Origin: Deinococcus taeanensis
GTDB taxonomy: Bacteria > Deinococcota > Deinococci > Deinococcales > Deinococcaceae
Length of the DNA stretch: 64,000 nucleotides
Reading direction: 5' to 3'
Assembly (NCBI RefSeq): GCF_020229735.1
Contig: NZ_CP083458.1
Location: 310,001 to 374,000, forward strand
The notes below the pieces were generated by a model, which ran no database searches, was not told the DNA's origin, and saw only the letters and a list, made by a program, of their open reading frames with translations. The position numbers and the translations under genes are program-made. Positions 37,845 through 46,611 of this stretch are shown piece after piece (position 1 is the first letter of the stretch; each line of letters starts with the position of its first letter).

Positions 37845-39263
37845 GTGGCAGACAAGGGAATCAAACGCTTTGACGAGCTCAACATCGCCCGGTTGAGTCT
37901 CATCAGCGTTCAGGAGCGCATCCCCGCGGACTACCGTGACTGGAGCGTGGAACTCGAAGACGGAGACCGCCGCTACCGCGTGACCTGCCAGGCTCTGCCC
38001 GAGTACGGGGTGCCCCACGGAATCGACACAGACATCAGCGCCGCGCTGGTCAACCTGTACATCGACCAGGGTTCACCTCCCGACGGTACCGTCACGTGTA
38101 CGCCCTATCAACTCCTCCAGATGGCCGGCCTGGACACCAGCGGGCGGTATTATGCGGCTCTGGATGAAAGCCTGAAACGGCTTACCACCACCACGTACTT
38201 CATCTCCGAAGGGTGGCGCGATCATCCCAGAGGGCGCTGGACGAACGTCAACTTCCGGTACATTGACCGCATCGAATTCACCTCGGGTGAAGCGGAAAAA
38301 CTGGATGCCAGCAGCGTGCTGCGCATCACACTGCCTCAGGAAATTGCCCGCAGCGTGCGCGCCGGCTACATCAAGTCACTGGACCTGTCGTTCATGCAAA
38401 CCCTCAAGCGCCCTCCCACCCGGGCGTTGTACCGTCTGCTGGACGCGCAGCGCCGCGACCCCGAAAACCCGGATGCGGTGGCCATGGCGTACCAGGTGGG
38501 GCTCATGGAGTGGGCAGAAGCCTGCAAGATCGTTACTGATCGGCCCAGCATGGCGCAGCGAACCCTGGACGCCGCCCACGAGGAACTGATCGAAAAGGGA
38601 TTCCTGAAAAACGTGGAGTACCTGGGGCGCGGCAAGAAGAAACTCCTGCAGTACACCTTCGGCGAAGCGTTCATTCCGCCGGATCCAGCGCTGCTGCAAG
38701 AACTTGCGGATCTGGGCGTCACACAGACGCGTGCCCTGCAGCTGGTGCGTGAACATGGTGAGCAGACGGTGGACGACGCAGTCGTGCGGTGCAAGGCAAT
38801 TCTGGCGGCCGGGTACAAGCCCCGCTCCAAACCCGCTTTTTTTGTGGACGTCCTGAAAAATCCAGGCAAGTACCTGTTGCCCGAAGGGGTCACGCCGCCT
38901 CAAAAACAGGCCACCAAGGCCCAGCAGGCCTCGCGGAGGAGTCCGGTACAGCCGACGCTTTTCGAGGCCCCTTCCCGGCCTCCTGAAAAGGAACCTGATG
39001 AGGAGACCCGCCTGAAGGTGATGCCGCGCGAACGGCAGGTCGAGGAAGTCATGCGTACACTGACGTTCCTGCTCCGCAACGACCTGAAACTCCAGGAACT
39101 CGACACGCTGCGCCTGGCGCTGGACGAAGGCCTCGAAGATCCGCTTGAAATCAAAGCGTGGGCGATCAAAGGCATCAGCGGCGGACAGAAGAGCGCCGTG
39201 GTGCGTGACCTGCGGACCCGACTGCAGTTGAGTGCTCTGCCGCCGCAACGTCCACGCCCCTGA
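37845..39263 (+). CDS. repA: Replication initiator protein (RepA, iteron-binding type)
   Basis: A 472-aa initiator of the replication-initiator-A family. The first two-thirds form paired winged-helix domains: PYQLLQMAGLDTSGRYYAALDESLKRLTTTTYF, then KSLDLSFMQTLKRPPTRALYRLLDAQR, then MAQRTLDAAHEELIEKGFL. The C-terminal third is charged and probably flexible. GTG 37845 follows a strong GGGGAGGGGG site. It lies immediately after the iterons it should bind and melts the adjacent AT-rich DNA. This places the window on an independent replicon. Confidence 0.88.
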   Translation: MADKGIKRFDELNIARLSLISVQERIPADYRDWSVELEDGDRRYRVTCQALPEYGVPHGIDTDISAALVNLYIDQGSPPDGTVTCTPYQLLQMAGLDTSGRYYAALDESLKRLTTTTYFISEGWRDHPRGRWTNVNFRYIDRIEFTSGEAEKLDASSVLRITLPQEIARSVRAGYIKSLDLSFMQTLKRPPTRALYRLLDAQRRDPENPDAVAMAYQVGLMEWAEACKIVTDRPSMAQRTLDAAHEELIEKGFLKNVEYLGRGKKKLLQYTFGEAFIPPDPALLQELADLGVTQTRALQLVREHGEQTVDDAVVRCKAILAAGYKPRSKPAFFVDVLKNPGKYLLPEGVTPPQKQATKAQQASRRSPVQPTLFEAPSRPPEKEPDEETRLKVMPRERQVEEVMRTLTFLLRNDLKLQELDTLRLALDEGLEDPLEIKAWAIKGISGGQKSAVVRDLRTRLQLSALPPQRPRP

Positions 39264-39338
39264 CGGTCACGGGCCCAGCCGGGCGCGCCGCAGCAAGGGC
39301 CTTCCTGCGGGATATGCCGCTCCTGGCACGCTACGGGT

Positions 39339-39830
39339 TTAGACGGCATATGCGTGGGCGGACCCTCGGGGCTTGACCGGAAAGTACGCGAAAGCGCGCC
39401 GGCCCCGCGCTGGGAAGTCGTGCCGAACGGTCGTGAGTGGTGGGGGCAGAAGGGCGGTTTCCACTGTGTCGTCATGGCCGACTACCGTCATGTCCGCGGG
39501 CCCGCTCACCTCCAGAGTCCTCCTCTGACCGTTGACAGGCCGCAGACCGGGCAACGATCAGAGCAGGCCAGCAAGGTCATGACTGCCCTGGCGCCGCGAG
39601 CCAGGACCAGTTCGCAATTCGCCGGGGACTGGCCCTGCCGTACAGGAAAGGTGCGCGCCGGCCGCTCCGCCAGGAGCATGCAGGCCGGAGGTCAGGGGGC
39701 CGGGATCTCGCAGGTGCTGAGCAGTGGGACCGGTACCGAGGTGGTGAGCCGGCAGGCCACTCGGGACCAGGCCGTGCGCCAGGACGGCATGACCATACTG
39801 GTTAGATCCAGGAAGCCAGGCAGGTGAATG
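39339..39830 (-). pseudogene. LacI-family regulator remnant
   Basis: The C-terminal end of a LacI-type effector domain is plain: DMTVVGHDDTVETALLPPPL then TTVRHDF, as in the intact regulator at 9813-10853. Just upstream in another frame comes AVMTLLACSDR, the preceding conserved strand, so at least one frameshift is present. No helix-turn-helix can be found. The rest of the gap 39264-40045 holds no gene; an 8-bp inverted repeat (ATATGCCG/CGGCATAT) lies at about 39310-39352. Confidence 0.6.
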
Positions 39831-40000
39831 AAGCTGCCGGCTTCAGGAAGGTTATTCCAGTCGACGCGTCCATGCCAGAAGTGCCGGCGCTCGGGAGAGG
39901 GAGGACCCGGCGTGAATTTTGCATGGGTGGTGGGCGCTGCGGTGAAGGACCTTCAGGTATCCGTCAGGTGACGAAGTGTGGGTGAGGAGGGCAAGGGGTC

Positions 40001-40032
40001 AGGCCCGGCCTCCGGTACAGAGGGCCAGGCCT
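40001..40032 (-). terminator. Hairpin downstream of the ssu operon
   Basis: AGGCCCGGCC (40001-40010) pairs with GGCCAGGCCT (40023-40032): ten pairs with one wobble when transcribed leftward, 12-nt loop. It begins 14 bp after the ssuB stop. There is no T-run. Confidence 0.5.
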
Positions 40033-40045
40033 GCTGGGACGTCGT

Positions 40046-40786
40046 TTAGTGAAGGCGCGCTTCCAGGTGGCTGCGCAGTTCTTCCAGCTCCGTCCGGCGC
40101 CGTGGGCGGGGCGCTCTCACCGGGAGGTCCTCACGCACTTGCCCGCCGGAAAGGAGCAGAACGCGGTCGGCGAGTTTCAGGGCCTCGTCGAGGTCGTGCG
40201 TGACGAGCAGGGTGGTGGCCCCCGTTTCGCTGAGCAGGTGGTCGAGCAGGTCGTGCATGGAGGCGCGGGTCAGGGCGTCGAGCGCACCGAACGGTTCGTC
40301 GAGCAGCAGCAGGTCCGGTCGGTGCGCCAGAGCGCGGGCGAGCGCAACCCGCTGGCGCTGCCCGCCGCTCAGTTCGTGTGGATAGGCCTGTTCCCGTCCC
40401 TGCAGGCCCACGCCACGCAGCGCGGCGCTGGCGTGCTCACGTTCGGCGCGGGTCAGGCCCAGCGCGGCGTTTTCCAGGGCGCCCAGCCACGGCAGCAACC
40501 GGTCTTCCTGGAACATCACCCGCACGCGCGCTGGACTGTCACCGGCAGCCTGCACGCGCACCTCGCCGCTGTGCGGCGTGAGGCCAGCCAGGGCGCGCAG
40601 CAGGGTGGTTTTGCCGCCGCCGCTCGCACCGATCAGGGCCACGCGTTCCCCGGGCGCGATGTGCAGCGTCAGGTCATGCAGCACCCGCGCCGCGCCGTAC
40701 TGCACGCGCAGGTGGTGCAGGTGCACGCCCGCGCCGCGGGCCTGCGGCGCGGCGGTGGGGGCAGGGGCCGTCTGCGCCGCTGTCAT
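40046..40786 (-). CDS. ssuB: Aliphatic sulfonate ABC transporter ATP-binding protein
   Basis: A 246-aa ABC ATPase of the SsuB/TauB group. Motifs in order: Walker A GASGGGKTTLLRAL, Q-loop MFQEDRLLPW, signature LSGGQRQRVALARAL, Walker B LLLLDEPFGALD, and H-loop LLVTHDLDEALKL. MFQEDRLLPW is characteristic of sulfonate/nitrate/taurine importers. It is the last gene of the operon, its ATG overlapping the ssuC stop by four bases. Confidence 0.9.
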   Translation of the reverse strand: MTAAQTAPAPTAAPQARGAGVHLHHLRVQYGAARVLHDLTLHIAPGERVALIGASGGGKTTLLRALAGLTPHSGEVRVQAAGDSPARVRVMFQEDRLLPWLGALENAALGLTRAEREHASAALRGVGLQGREQAYPHELSGGQRQRVALARALAHRPDLLLLDEPFGALDALTRASMHDLLDHLLSETGATTLLVTHDLDEALKLADRVLLLSGGQVREDLPVRAPRPRRRTELEELRSHLEARLH

Positions 40787-41628
40787 GCGCGGCCCTGCCA
40801 GGGGAGCAGGTGGCGCTCCAGCGCGCGCACCAGCAGGTCGGCGGTCTTGCCAATCAGGGCGTAGATGAGGATGGCGAGCACAATTACGTCCGTGCGGAAG
40901 AACTCGCGGGCGTCCATGGCCAGGAACCCGATGCCGCTGCTTGCTCCGAAGGACTCACTGACGACCAGCGCCAGCCAGGAGATGCCCAGCGCGTAGCGCA
41001 CGCCAACCAGCACGCCCGGCAGTGCGCCCGGCAGGGTCACGCGGCGAAAGGTGTCCAGGGGGCTCAGGCCGTAGACCCCCGCCATTTCCTTCAGGCGGCC
41101 GTCGATGCTGGTTACGCCGTGCAGGGTGTTCAGGTACACCGGGAAGAACGTGGCCAGGGCAATCAGGAAAACCTTGCCGCTCTCGCCGATGCCGAACCAC
41201 ACGATCACCAGCGGAATGAGCGCGAGGTTCGGGATGGTGCGGATCATCTGGAAGGGTGTGTCCAGCAGCAGGTTCGCCACGCGGAACGTGCCGGTCAGGA
41301 TGCCGAACGCAAACCCCAGGCCGCCGCCGACCAGGACGCCCAGCCCGGCGCGCTGCAGGCTGACGAGAAAGTGGTGGCCCAGCGCGCCGCTGCGCGCCAG
41401 TTCCCACGCGGCGCTCAGCACCGCGCTCGGGGCCGGCAGCACGCGGGGGTTCAGCCAGCCGGTCTGCGACGAGAGTTGCCACGCGGCGATCAGCATCAGG
41501 GGCACCAGCCAGCGCACCCATTCGCCGCTGCGTCCGTCTGCGCCGGGGGCGCGGCGCAGTCGCCGTGGCCGGGGTGCGCGCGTCGTGGCGGCCGGTACGG
41601 TGTCCTGGGGCGCCTGAACCTGCGTCAT
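40783..41628 (-). CDS. ssuC: Aliphatic sulfonate ABC transporter permease
   Basis: A 281-aa permease of the SsuC/TauC group with about six helices after a basic N-terminus. The EAA-type loop reads MAGVYGLSPLDTFRRVTLPG. IGESGKVFLIALATFFPVYL and the LNPRVLPAPSAV segment are family marks. Its ATG overlaps the ssuA stop, and its own stop overlaps the ssuB start, so the three genes are tightly coupled. Confidence 0.9.
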   Translation of the reverse strand: MTQVQAPQDTVPAATTRAPRPRRLRRAPGADGRSGEWVRWLVPLMLIAAWQLSSQTGWLNPRVLPAPSAVLSAAWELARSGALGHHFLVSLQRAGLGVLVGGGLGFAFGILTGTFRVANLLLDTPFQMIRTIPNLALIPLVIVWFGIGESGKVFLIALATFFPVYLNTLHGVTSIDGRLKEMAGVYGLSPLDTFRRVTLPGALPGVLVGVRYALGISWLALVVSESFGASSGIGFLAMDAREFFRTDVIVLAILIYALIGKTADLLVRALERHLLPWQGRA

Positions 41629-42590
41629 TTGAGCCCCAGCGTGGCCAGCGCAGACCGGAAGGCCGGCAGGGTCACGTAGGTCTGCGGACCGAACACCACG
41701 TTGCGTGGCAGGACGCCCGCCTCCCGGAACGCCACGGAGAGGGACTGCAGGGCGCGGGTGTCACTGGCGCGGAAGGGCCGGATGTTAAAGCGGCTTTTCG
41801 GAATGGTGATGGCCAGCACGCTTTTCGGGATGCCGAGTTCGTCACTGAGCTGCGAGATCACGGTGGCGCGGTTCACGTTGGCCCAGTTGGCGGTGCTTTC
41901 CAGCTCGGCCAGCAGGATCTGCAGCGCACGTTTCTTCTCGGCATCCTTCAGAACCGCACTCGGAACCAGGTGGTACCCGTCGCCGCGGCCCAGGCCGGTG
42001 TGATCACGCAGAACGCGCGCCCCGGTGCCCTGAAGAGCAGTGGTCAGGAACGGGTCCCAGATGACCCAGGCGTCGATACTGCCGTTCTCGAACGCGGGGC
42101 GCGCGTCGGGCGGCAGCAGGGGCACGAGCGTCACGTCCTTGAAACTCAGCCCGGCACTCTGCAGGACGCTGAACAGGAAGGCGTGGGCGCTGGAGCCGCG
42201 GGCGACGCCGATGCGTTTGCCTTTCAGGTCGCCGACCTTCTGAATGGTGGAGGTGTTCGGCACGATGACCGCCTCGGTGGTGTCGGCGGTGTTGACGCTG
42301 ACCCCCACGTACTTCAGGTCCGCGCCGCCCGCCAGGGCAAACACGCCCGGGGCGTTGCCGACACTGCCGAAATCCACCGCGCCGGCGTTGGCTGCCTCCA
42401 GCAGGGGCGGGCCGGCAGTGAACAGCACCCACCTGAAGGTGATGCCCTGCGCGGCGTAGCGGTCAAGCGTGCCGCGCGCCTTGAGGATGTTGGGAATGCC
42501 GCCTTTCTGGTACCCGATGGTGAAGGTCACGGCGTTCGCGGCGTTCAGGGCGGACAGGGTCAGGGTGGTCAGGATGAGGGTGCGTTTCAT
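41625..42590 (-). CDS. ssuA: Aliphatic sulfonate-binding protein
   Basis: A 321-aa periplasmic binding protein with a signal peptide (residues 1-20, ending ANA). The mature protein opens TFTIGYQKGGIPNILKARGT, which is typical of SsuA, and contains ANAGAVDFGSVGNAPGVFA, GKRIGVARGSSAHAFL and IDAWVIWDPFL. An AAGGAGT site precedes the ATG. It captures alkanesulfonates for import through SsuC and SsuB; SsuD, encoded just upstream, then desulfonates them. Confidence 0.9.
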   Translation of the reverse strand: MKRTLILTTLTLSALNAANAVTFTIGYQKGGIPNILKARGTLDRYAAQGITFRWVLFTAGPPLLEAANAGAVDFGSVGNAPGVFALAGGADLKYVGVSVNTADTTEAVIVPNTSTIQKVGDLKGKRIGVARGSSAHAFLFSVLQSAGLSFKDVTLVPLLPPDARPAFENGSIDAWVIWDPFLTTALQGTGARVLRDHTGLGRGDGYHLVPSAVLKDAEKKRALQILLAELESTANWANVNRATVISQLSDELGIPKSVLAITIPKSRFNIRPFRASDTRALQSLSVAFREAGVLPRNVVFGPQTYVTLPAFRSALATLGLK

Positions 42591-42687
42591 GAGGACTCCT
42601 TGAGGCGCCTGGGGTGCAGGTGAGGTGGAGAGGCAGGGGGATGCGGCGCCTGCCCCTCCCGTGGAGGATCAGCGGCTGCGTGACGCG

Positions 42688-43854
42688 TCAGATGCTGCGG
42701 AAGCGCCCCACGGGTTCCGGAACGGGCGTGGCGGTGTGGCTGAGCGTCTGCGCGTCCCGCGGCGTGAAGACCGGACTGGTGCGGCCCAGCGCGGGGAACA
42801 GCAGTTCCGCCACCCGGTACGCTTCCTCGAGGTGGGGGTAGCCGCTGAGGATGAAGGTGTCCACGCCGAGCGCCTGGTATTCGCGCAGGGCCGCGGCGAC
42901 GTTCCCGGGGTTACCGACGAAGGCGGTGCCGGCCCCGCCGCGCACGAGCCCGACGCCAGCCCAGAGGTTCGGCCCGACGCGCAGCGACGCGCGGGTGCCG
43001 CCGTTCAGGGCGCTCTGGCGGCGCTGGCCTTCGGAGCCGCTGTTCACGAACGCCTGGTGCGCCTGGGCGATCTGCTCGTCGCTGATGTCCTCGATGAGCT
43101 GCTCGGCGGCGGCCCAGGCCTCGTCCTCGGTTGGTCGGACGATCACGTGGGCGCGCAGGCCGAAGCGCACGGTGCGGCCGTGCCGGGCGGCCTCGGCGTG
43201 CACCCGGTCGAACTTCGCAGCGACCTCGTCGGGCCGTTCGCCCCAGCTGAGGTACACGTCCGCGTGCTCGCCGGCCACCCGCAGGGCCGGGTCGCTGCTG
43301 CCGCCGAAGTAGATGGGCGGGTAGGGACGCTGCACGCTGGGGAGCAGGGCGCGCCCGTCAGTGAGGCTCAGGTGATCGCTGTGGTGCGTGACCGTCTCGC
43401 CGCGCAGCAGGGCGCGGAAGACGCCCAGCCACTCGTCCGTGAGGGCGTAGCGTTCGGCCTGGGTGAGGTTCAGGCCTTCAAAGTCGAACTGGCCGCTGCC
43501 CGAAACGATGTTCAGGTTGATGCGTCCGCCGCTGATCCGGTCAAGCGAAGCGGTCAGGCGGGCGGCCAGAACCGGGGAGTAGAGGCCGGGGCGCAGCGCG
43601 ACCAGGAAGCGCAGCTGCCGCGTGAGGCTGGACAGGGCGCTGGCGAGAATCACGGTGTCCTCGTTCGTGCCGCCGGTGGGCAGCAGCGCTCCGTCGAAGC
43701 CCAGGGCGTCGGCGGCCTGCGCGACCTGCGTCAGGTAACTGAAATGCGCCGGGCGGGAGGGTTGCCCGAGCTGCCGGCCGTCGCCGCCGGAAGGAATGAA
43801 CCAGTACAGGTTGGGGCTGGTCAGGGCGGTATGGGTGGGGTCGGTGTGTGTCAT
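42688..43854 (-). CDS. ssuD: FMNH2-dependent alkanesulfonate monooxygenase
   Basis: A 388-aa bacterial-luciferase-like monooxygenase that splits alkanesulfonates to aldehyde and sulfite. SsuD features are NLYWFIPSGGDGRQLG, GALLPTGGTNEDTVILAS, the FLVALRPGLYSPVLAAR barrel strand, NIVSGSGQFDFEGL and IYFGGSSDPALRVAGEHADV. ATG 43854 is preferred over the in-frame upstream start (43890) because the conserved N-terminus and a GCGAGG site fit. It needs reduced FMN; no SsuE reductase is found in the window. Confidence 0.9.
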   Translation of the reverse strand: MTHTDPTHTALTSPNLYWFIPSGGDGRQLGQPSRPAHFSYLTQVAQAADALGFDGALLPTGGTNEDTVILASALSSLTRQLRFLVALRPGLYSPVLAARLTASLDRISGGRINLNIVSGSGQFDFEGLNLTQAERYALTDEWLGVFRALLRGETVTHHSDHLSLTDGRALLPSVQRPYPPIYFGGSSDPALRVAGEHADVYLSWGERPDEVAAKFDRVHAEAARHGRTVRFGLRAHVIVRPTEDEAWAAAEQLIEDISDEQIAQAHQAFVNSGSEGQRRQSALNGGTRASLRVGPNLWAGVGLVRGGAGTAFVGNPGNVAAALREYQALGVDTFILSGYPHLEEAYRVAELLFPALGRTSPVFTPRDAQTLSHTATPVPEPVGRFRSI

Positions 43855-43940
43855 GGGTGACCTCGCTGGGCAGAGGGGAGAGGACCTCACTGCGGGTGCA
43901 GTCAGTGCAGGGAAGGGCCGGACGGAATGCGGCGCTCAGG

Positions 43941-44174
43941 TCAGGCGGCGCGGGGGGTGGGCCGGGGTTTCATCGGGCGGGGTCGCGGCGCGGCGGCGGG
44001 GTGCGCTTCGCGCTGTACGGTGGTGCGGCCGGTGAGGTACAGCTCAGCCAGGGGCGAGCGGCCGTACGTGCGCTCGAACAGCAGGGCGTGCCATTCCAGC
44101 GTCCCGCTGGGGGACGTGACGAGCAGAAGGTCGAGGGTGCCGGGTTTCCAGCGGACGTGCAGGGTCTCGGTCAT
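43941..44174 (-). CDS. Small protein of unknown function (77 aa) in the ssu operon
   Basis: It starts at ATG 44174 behind AGGAGTC. The first 50 residues look like a compact beta-rich fold (LHVRWKPGTLDLLLVTSPSG, EWHALLFERTYGRSPLAELY); the tail is basic and proline-rich. I recognise no family. It is the first full gene after the SAM riboswitch and sits 86 bp before ssuD, so it is co-regulated with sulfonate use; no function is assigned. Confidence 0.6.
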   Translation of the reverse strand: MTETLHVRWKPGTLDLLLVTSPSGTLEWHALLFERTYGRSPLAELYLTGRTTVQREAHPAAAPRPRPMKPRPTPRAA

Positions 44175-44231
44175 GATGACTCCTGGGCTTTGGCCTTGGG
44201 GGCGGGCGAATGGAGGCCGGTCAGGCCGCAG

Positions 44232-44279
44232 TCAGCCGTGCTGGTAGCGGCGACATCGCTCTGGGGCGCGTGGGCGCAT
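44232..44279 (-). CDS. Possible 15-aa leader peptide downstream of the ssu riboswitch
   Basis: ATG 44279 follows GAAAGGAC and encodes MRPRAPERCRRYQHG, ending TGA 44234-44232. It is the first start codon after the riboswitch, within about 40 nt. One cysteine sits in an arginine-rich context, a little like the cysteine-sensing leader peptides of actinobacterial sulfur genes, though those have several cysteines. Confidence 0.35.
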   Translation of the reverse strand: MRPRAPERCRRYQHG

Positions 44280-44318
44280 GGGTTGTCCTTTCAGGGGAGC
44301 GCGGGTGTGGCGCTCGCC

Positions 44319-44499
44319 GCTATCGGTCCCGGGTCGGGCAGGCGTGAAGCACCGGGGAGCAGGGTGAACTCAGGGCGTCAACAACAGCGGGCGCGGCCCT
44401 GGGGGCGGCGGCTGGTGGTGGGTTGACCGGACTGGTTCATGCGGCTCCTGGTTGCTGCGGCGTAGACGGGCCTGTTCCCTCAGCCGCTCTGGATAGTGA
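44319..44499 (-). promoter_or_regulatory. SAM-I (S-box) riboswitch upstream of the ssu operon
   Basis: Read on the minus strand, the S-box landmarks are in order: CTATCCAGAG (P1 and the kink-turn side), GGCTGAGGGAACAGGCCC (P2), GCCGCAGCAACC (core), then GGTGCTTCACGCCTGCCC and the closing GATAG, which pairs with CTATC. The segment between the core and GGTGC is long for the class. It lies 20 nt after the promoter. Binding SAM should reduce expression of the sulfonate genes. Confidence 0.8.
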
Positions 44500-44519
44500 C
44501 CCTGTGCAGGGTTGACTGC

Positions 44520-44548
44520 ACCTTAAAACAGATTACAAAACTTGTCAA
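44520..44548 (-). promoter_or_regulatory. Promoter of the ssu operon
   Basis: TTGACA (44548-44543), 17-bp spacer, TAAGGT (44525-44520) on the minus strand. The -35 context AGTTGACAA is shared with the met operon promoter (49388-49360). Confidence 0.75.
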
Positions 44549-45805
44549 CTTATTTTGGGGGAACCTAATCTGCTGCCCCACAGCGCTCATCGCGTGCCGC
44601 CGCATCCTTCCGGAGAACGGGGCGCGCGCCGGCACGATCCCCACCATCTTCACGGTGATGGTGGCCCTGTCACTCCTCGCACTGGGCGCCACGTTCTCCG
44701 GCAGAAGCTGCACGCCCCCGCGGTTCGACAAGATCGGCGGCGCCACGGCCGGCCTGATCATGCACACCACGCACCTCATGGACGACCCGGGCGTGCTCAT
44801 CCTCCCGGTGCTGATAAACCCGGGTCATACCGGTCCGGCGCCCTGCGCGCTCGCCCTGAACCGCCGCCGGATGCACCCAGCGATCAGTCCCTACCGGAAC
44901 AGAACGAGCTGAACGGCTAACCCCGGAGCGTCAACTCCCCTCATCCCGCTGCAGGGCACGCACCTGTCCGGCCACCTGCCGCTGTCCCGCCTCGCTCAGT
45001 GGTGCCGGGCCCCAGGGGCTGGTGGCCCGCCCGCATGGCCAGGACATCTCCCGGTGCCCACAGGCAGTGTAGGCGCACCATCAGGGCCTCATGGCCTTGA
45101 AGGACCCCGCACGGTCCGGTGGCCGTCCAGCAGTGCCTCCCACGGTCCTGGCAGGCTCATGCGTTGCGCCGCCAGGTCGTACACCCGCCACCCGTGCCCG
45201 GCGTGTACCGGCATCGAACAGGGTGCCCGGGTCCCCCGGCCGCCGGGGGTTGCCGGTGTAAAGGTTCCTGTGAATTGGCTGGAAAGACTTGGTGTGCAAT
45301 TCGGCGCCTTCCGCACGCGCGTCAGCCCGCTGTTTTAAGGCCCGGCAGGTCCGGGCGGGGCCGCCACTGGCCGGTTCACCAGGAACCGCCCCTCCAGGGG
45401 GCACTCTCCTTTGCCGGCCGAAAAGGAAACAGCCCTACATGCCGCTCCCAGTGCCGTCGGGAGGTCCTTCGCCTGGCGGCGTGCGTCCTGCCCTGCCAGG
45501 GCAGACCGGCACCTGCAGGGCCGCCAGTTCCGGGTAAAAGCCCTGACGCCCCCGCACGTTTGCCTGGGCATGAGGTGCACCTGCAGGTGGAGCCGCGCGG
45601 CGTCCGCCCATGTCCGCATGTGACCTCCACATGGTGGGTGAAGCTGCGCCTCGGGAGCCCTCGCTCCGGCGACTCCAGGGGCCGTGTCCTGTAGGGCCGT
45701 CAGGCCGCTGCACGTGGACTGCGCCAGGGGCATTCTGTGCCCGTTAACGCCGAGCCGGGCGCTCAGGGAGAACGGGTCTCACCTGGGCGCCCGGCGGGCT
45801 GTGGC
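44549..45805. other. Intergenic region between the two sulfur operons
   Basis: About 1.25 kb. A frame at 44496-44912 contains one hydrophobic stretch (TIPTIFTVMVALSLLALG), but it begins inside the ssu promoter and is not convincing. The remainder (44930-45805) has only overlapping frames of shadow-like composition. I see no RNA gene. Confidence 0.45.
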
Positions 45806-46576
45806 TCAGAACGCGGGGACGACGGCGCCTTTGTATGTATTCAGGATGAACGTCCGCACGGCCGGACTTTGCAGGGCCTGCGCGAGCTTCTGGTAGTCAG
45901 GGTTCTTCAGCGTAGCGGGTTTTACCGCGAGCAGGTTGGCATAGGGACTGCTGGCGCCTTCAAGGGTCAGGGCGTCCTTGAGGGGGTTCAGACCGGCGTC
46001 CAGGGCGTAGTTGGTGTTAATTACTGCGGCGTCCACGTCCGCGAGCGCGCGGGGCAGCTGCGCCGCCTCCAGTTCCCGGAACTTCAGGCGTTTGACGTTA
46101 CTGACGATATCCAGCGGCGTGGCATTCGTGCCCACACCGGCTTTCAGGCGGAGCAGTCCGGCGCGTTCCAGCAGTTTCAGGGCGCGGCCGCTGTTGCTGG
46201 GGTCGTTAGGGATGGCGATGGTCGCGCCGGTCTTCAGGGCACGGAGATCGCGCACGCGCCGGGAGTACAGCCCGATGGGTTCCACGTGCACCTTCGCGCC
46301 GGCCACGATGCCCAGCGGGCGGTCCTTCTGGAACGCCGCGAGGTACGGCGCGTGCTGGAAGAAGTTCACGTCGATGCTCCCGTCGGCCAGCGCGAGGTTC
46401 GGCTGCACGTAATCACTGAATTCACGGATGACGAGCGTCACCCCCTGTTTCGCCAGGATGGGCTTGATGAAGTTCAGAATCTCGGCGTGCGGCACGGGGC
46501 TGGCACCCACGCGGAGGGTACCGGCGGCGGCAGTGGTGGAGAGCAGCAGGGTGGTCAGGATCAGGGGAATGCGCAT
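45806..46576 (-). CDS. metQ: Methionine-type ABC transporter substrate-binding protein (copy 1)
   Basis: A 256-aa NlpA/MetQ-family protein. The signal peptide (1-18, ending TAAAG) has no lipobox cysteine, so the protein is periplasmic and not a lipoprotein. Family segments are LRVGASPVPHAEILNFIKP, VNFFQHAPYLAAF, GLYSRRVRDL, AIPNDPSNSGRAL and the VINTNYALDAG loop. It is the last gene of the metN-metI-metQ-metQ operon, 35 bp after the other copy. The predicted cargo is methionine or a related sulfur compound. Confidence 0.87.
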   Translation of the reverse strand: MRIPLILTTLLLSTTAAAGTLRVGASPVPHAEILNFIKPILAKQGVTLVIREFSDYVQPNLALADGSIDVNFFQHAPYLAAFQKDRPLGIVAGAKVHVEPIGLYSRRVRDLRALKTGATIAIPNDPSNSGRALKLLERAGLLRLKAGVGTNATPLDIVSNVKRLKFRELEAAQLPRALADVDAAVINTNYALDAGLNPLKDALTLEGASSPYANLLAVKPATLKNPDYQKLAQALQSPAVRTFILNTYKGAVVPAF

Positions 46577-46611
46577 GGTGGGACTCCTTGAATTCAGAGG
46601 TTGGGGGCGGG

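Noticed and set aside
39354..39827. 157-codon frame on +
   Set aside because: It is the antisense of the LacI remnant and has low-complexity composition.
44496..44912. 138-codon frame on + with a hydrophobic stretch
   Set aside because: It begins inside the ssu promoter on the other strand, has no ribosome site, and another frame of equal quality overlaps it.
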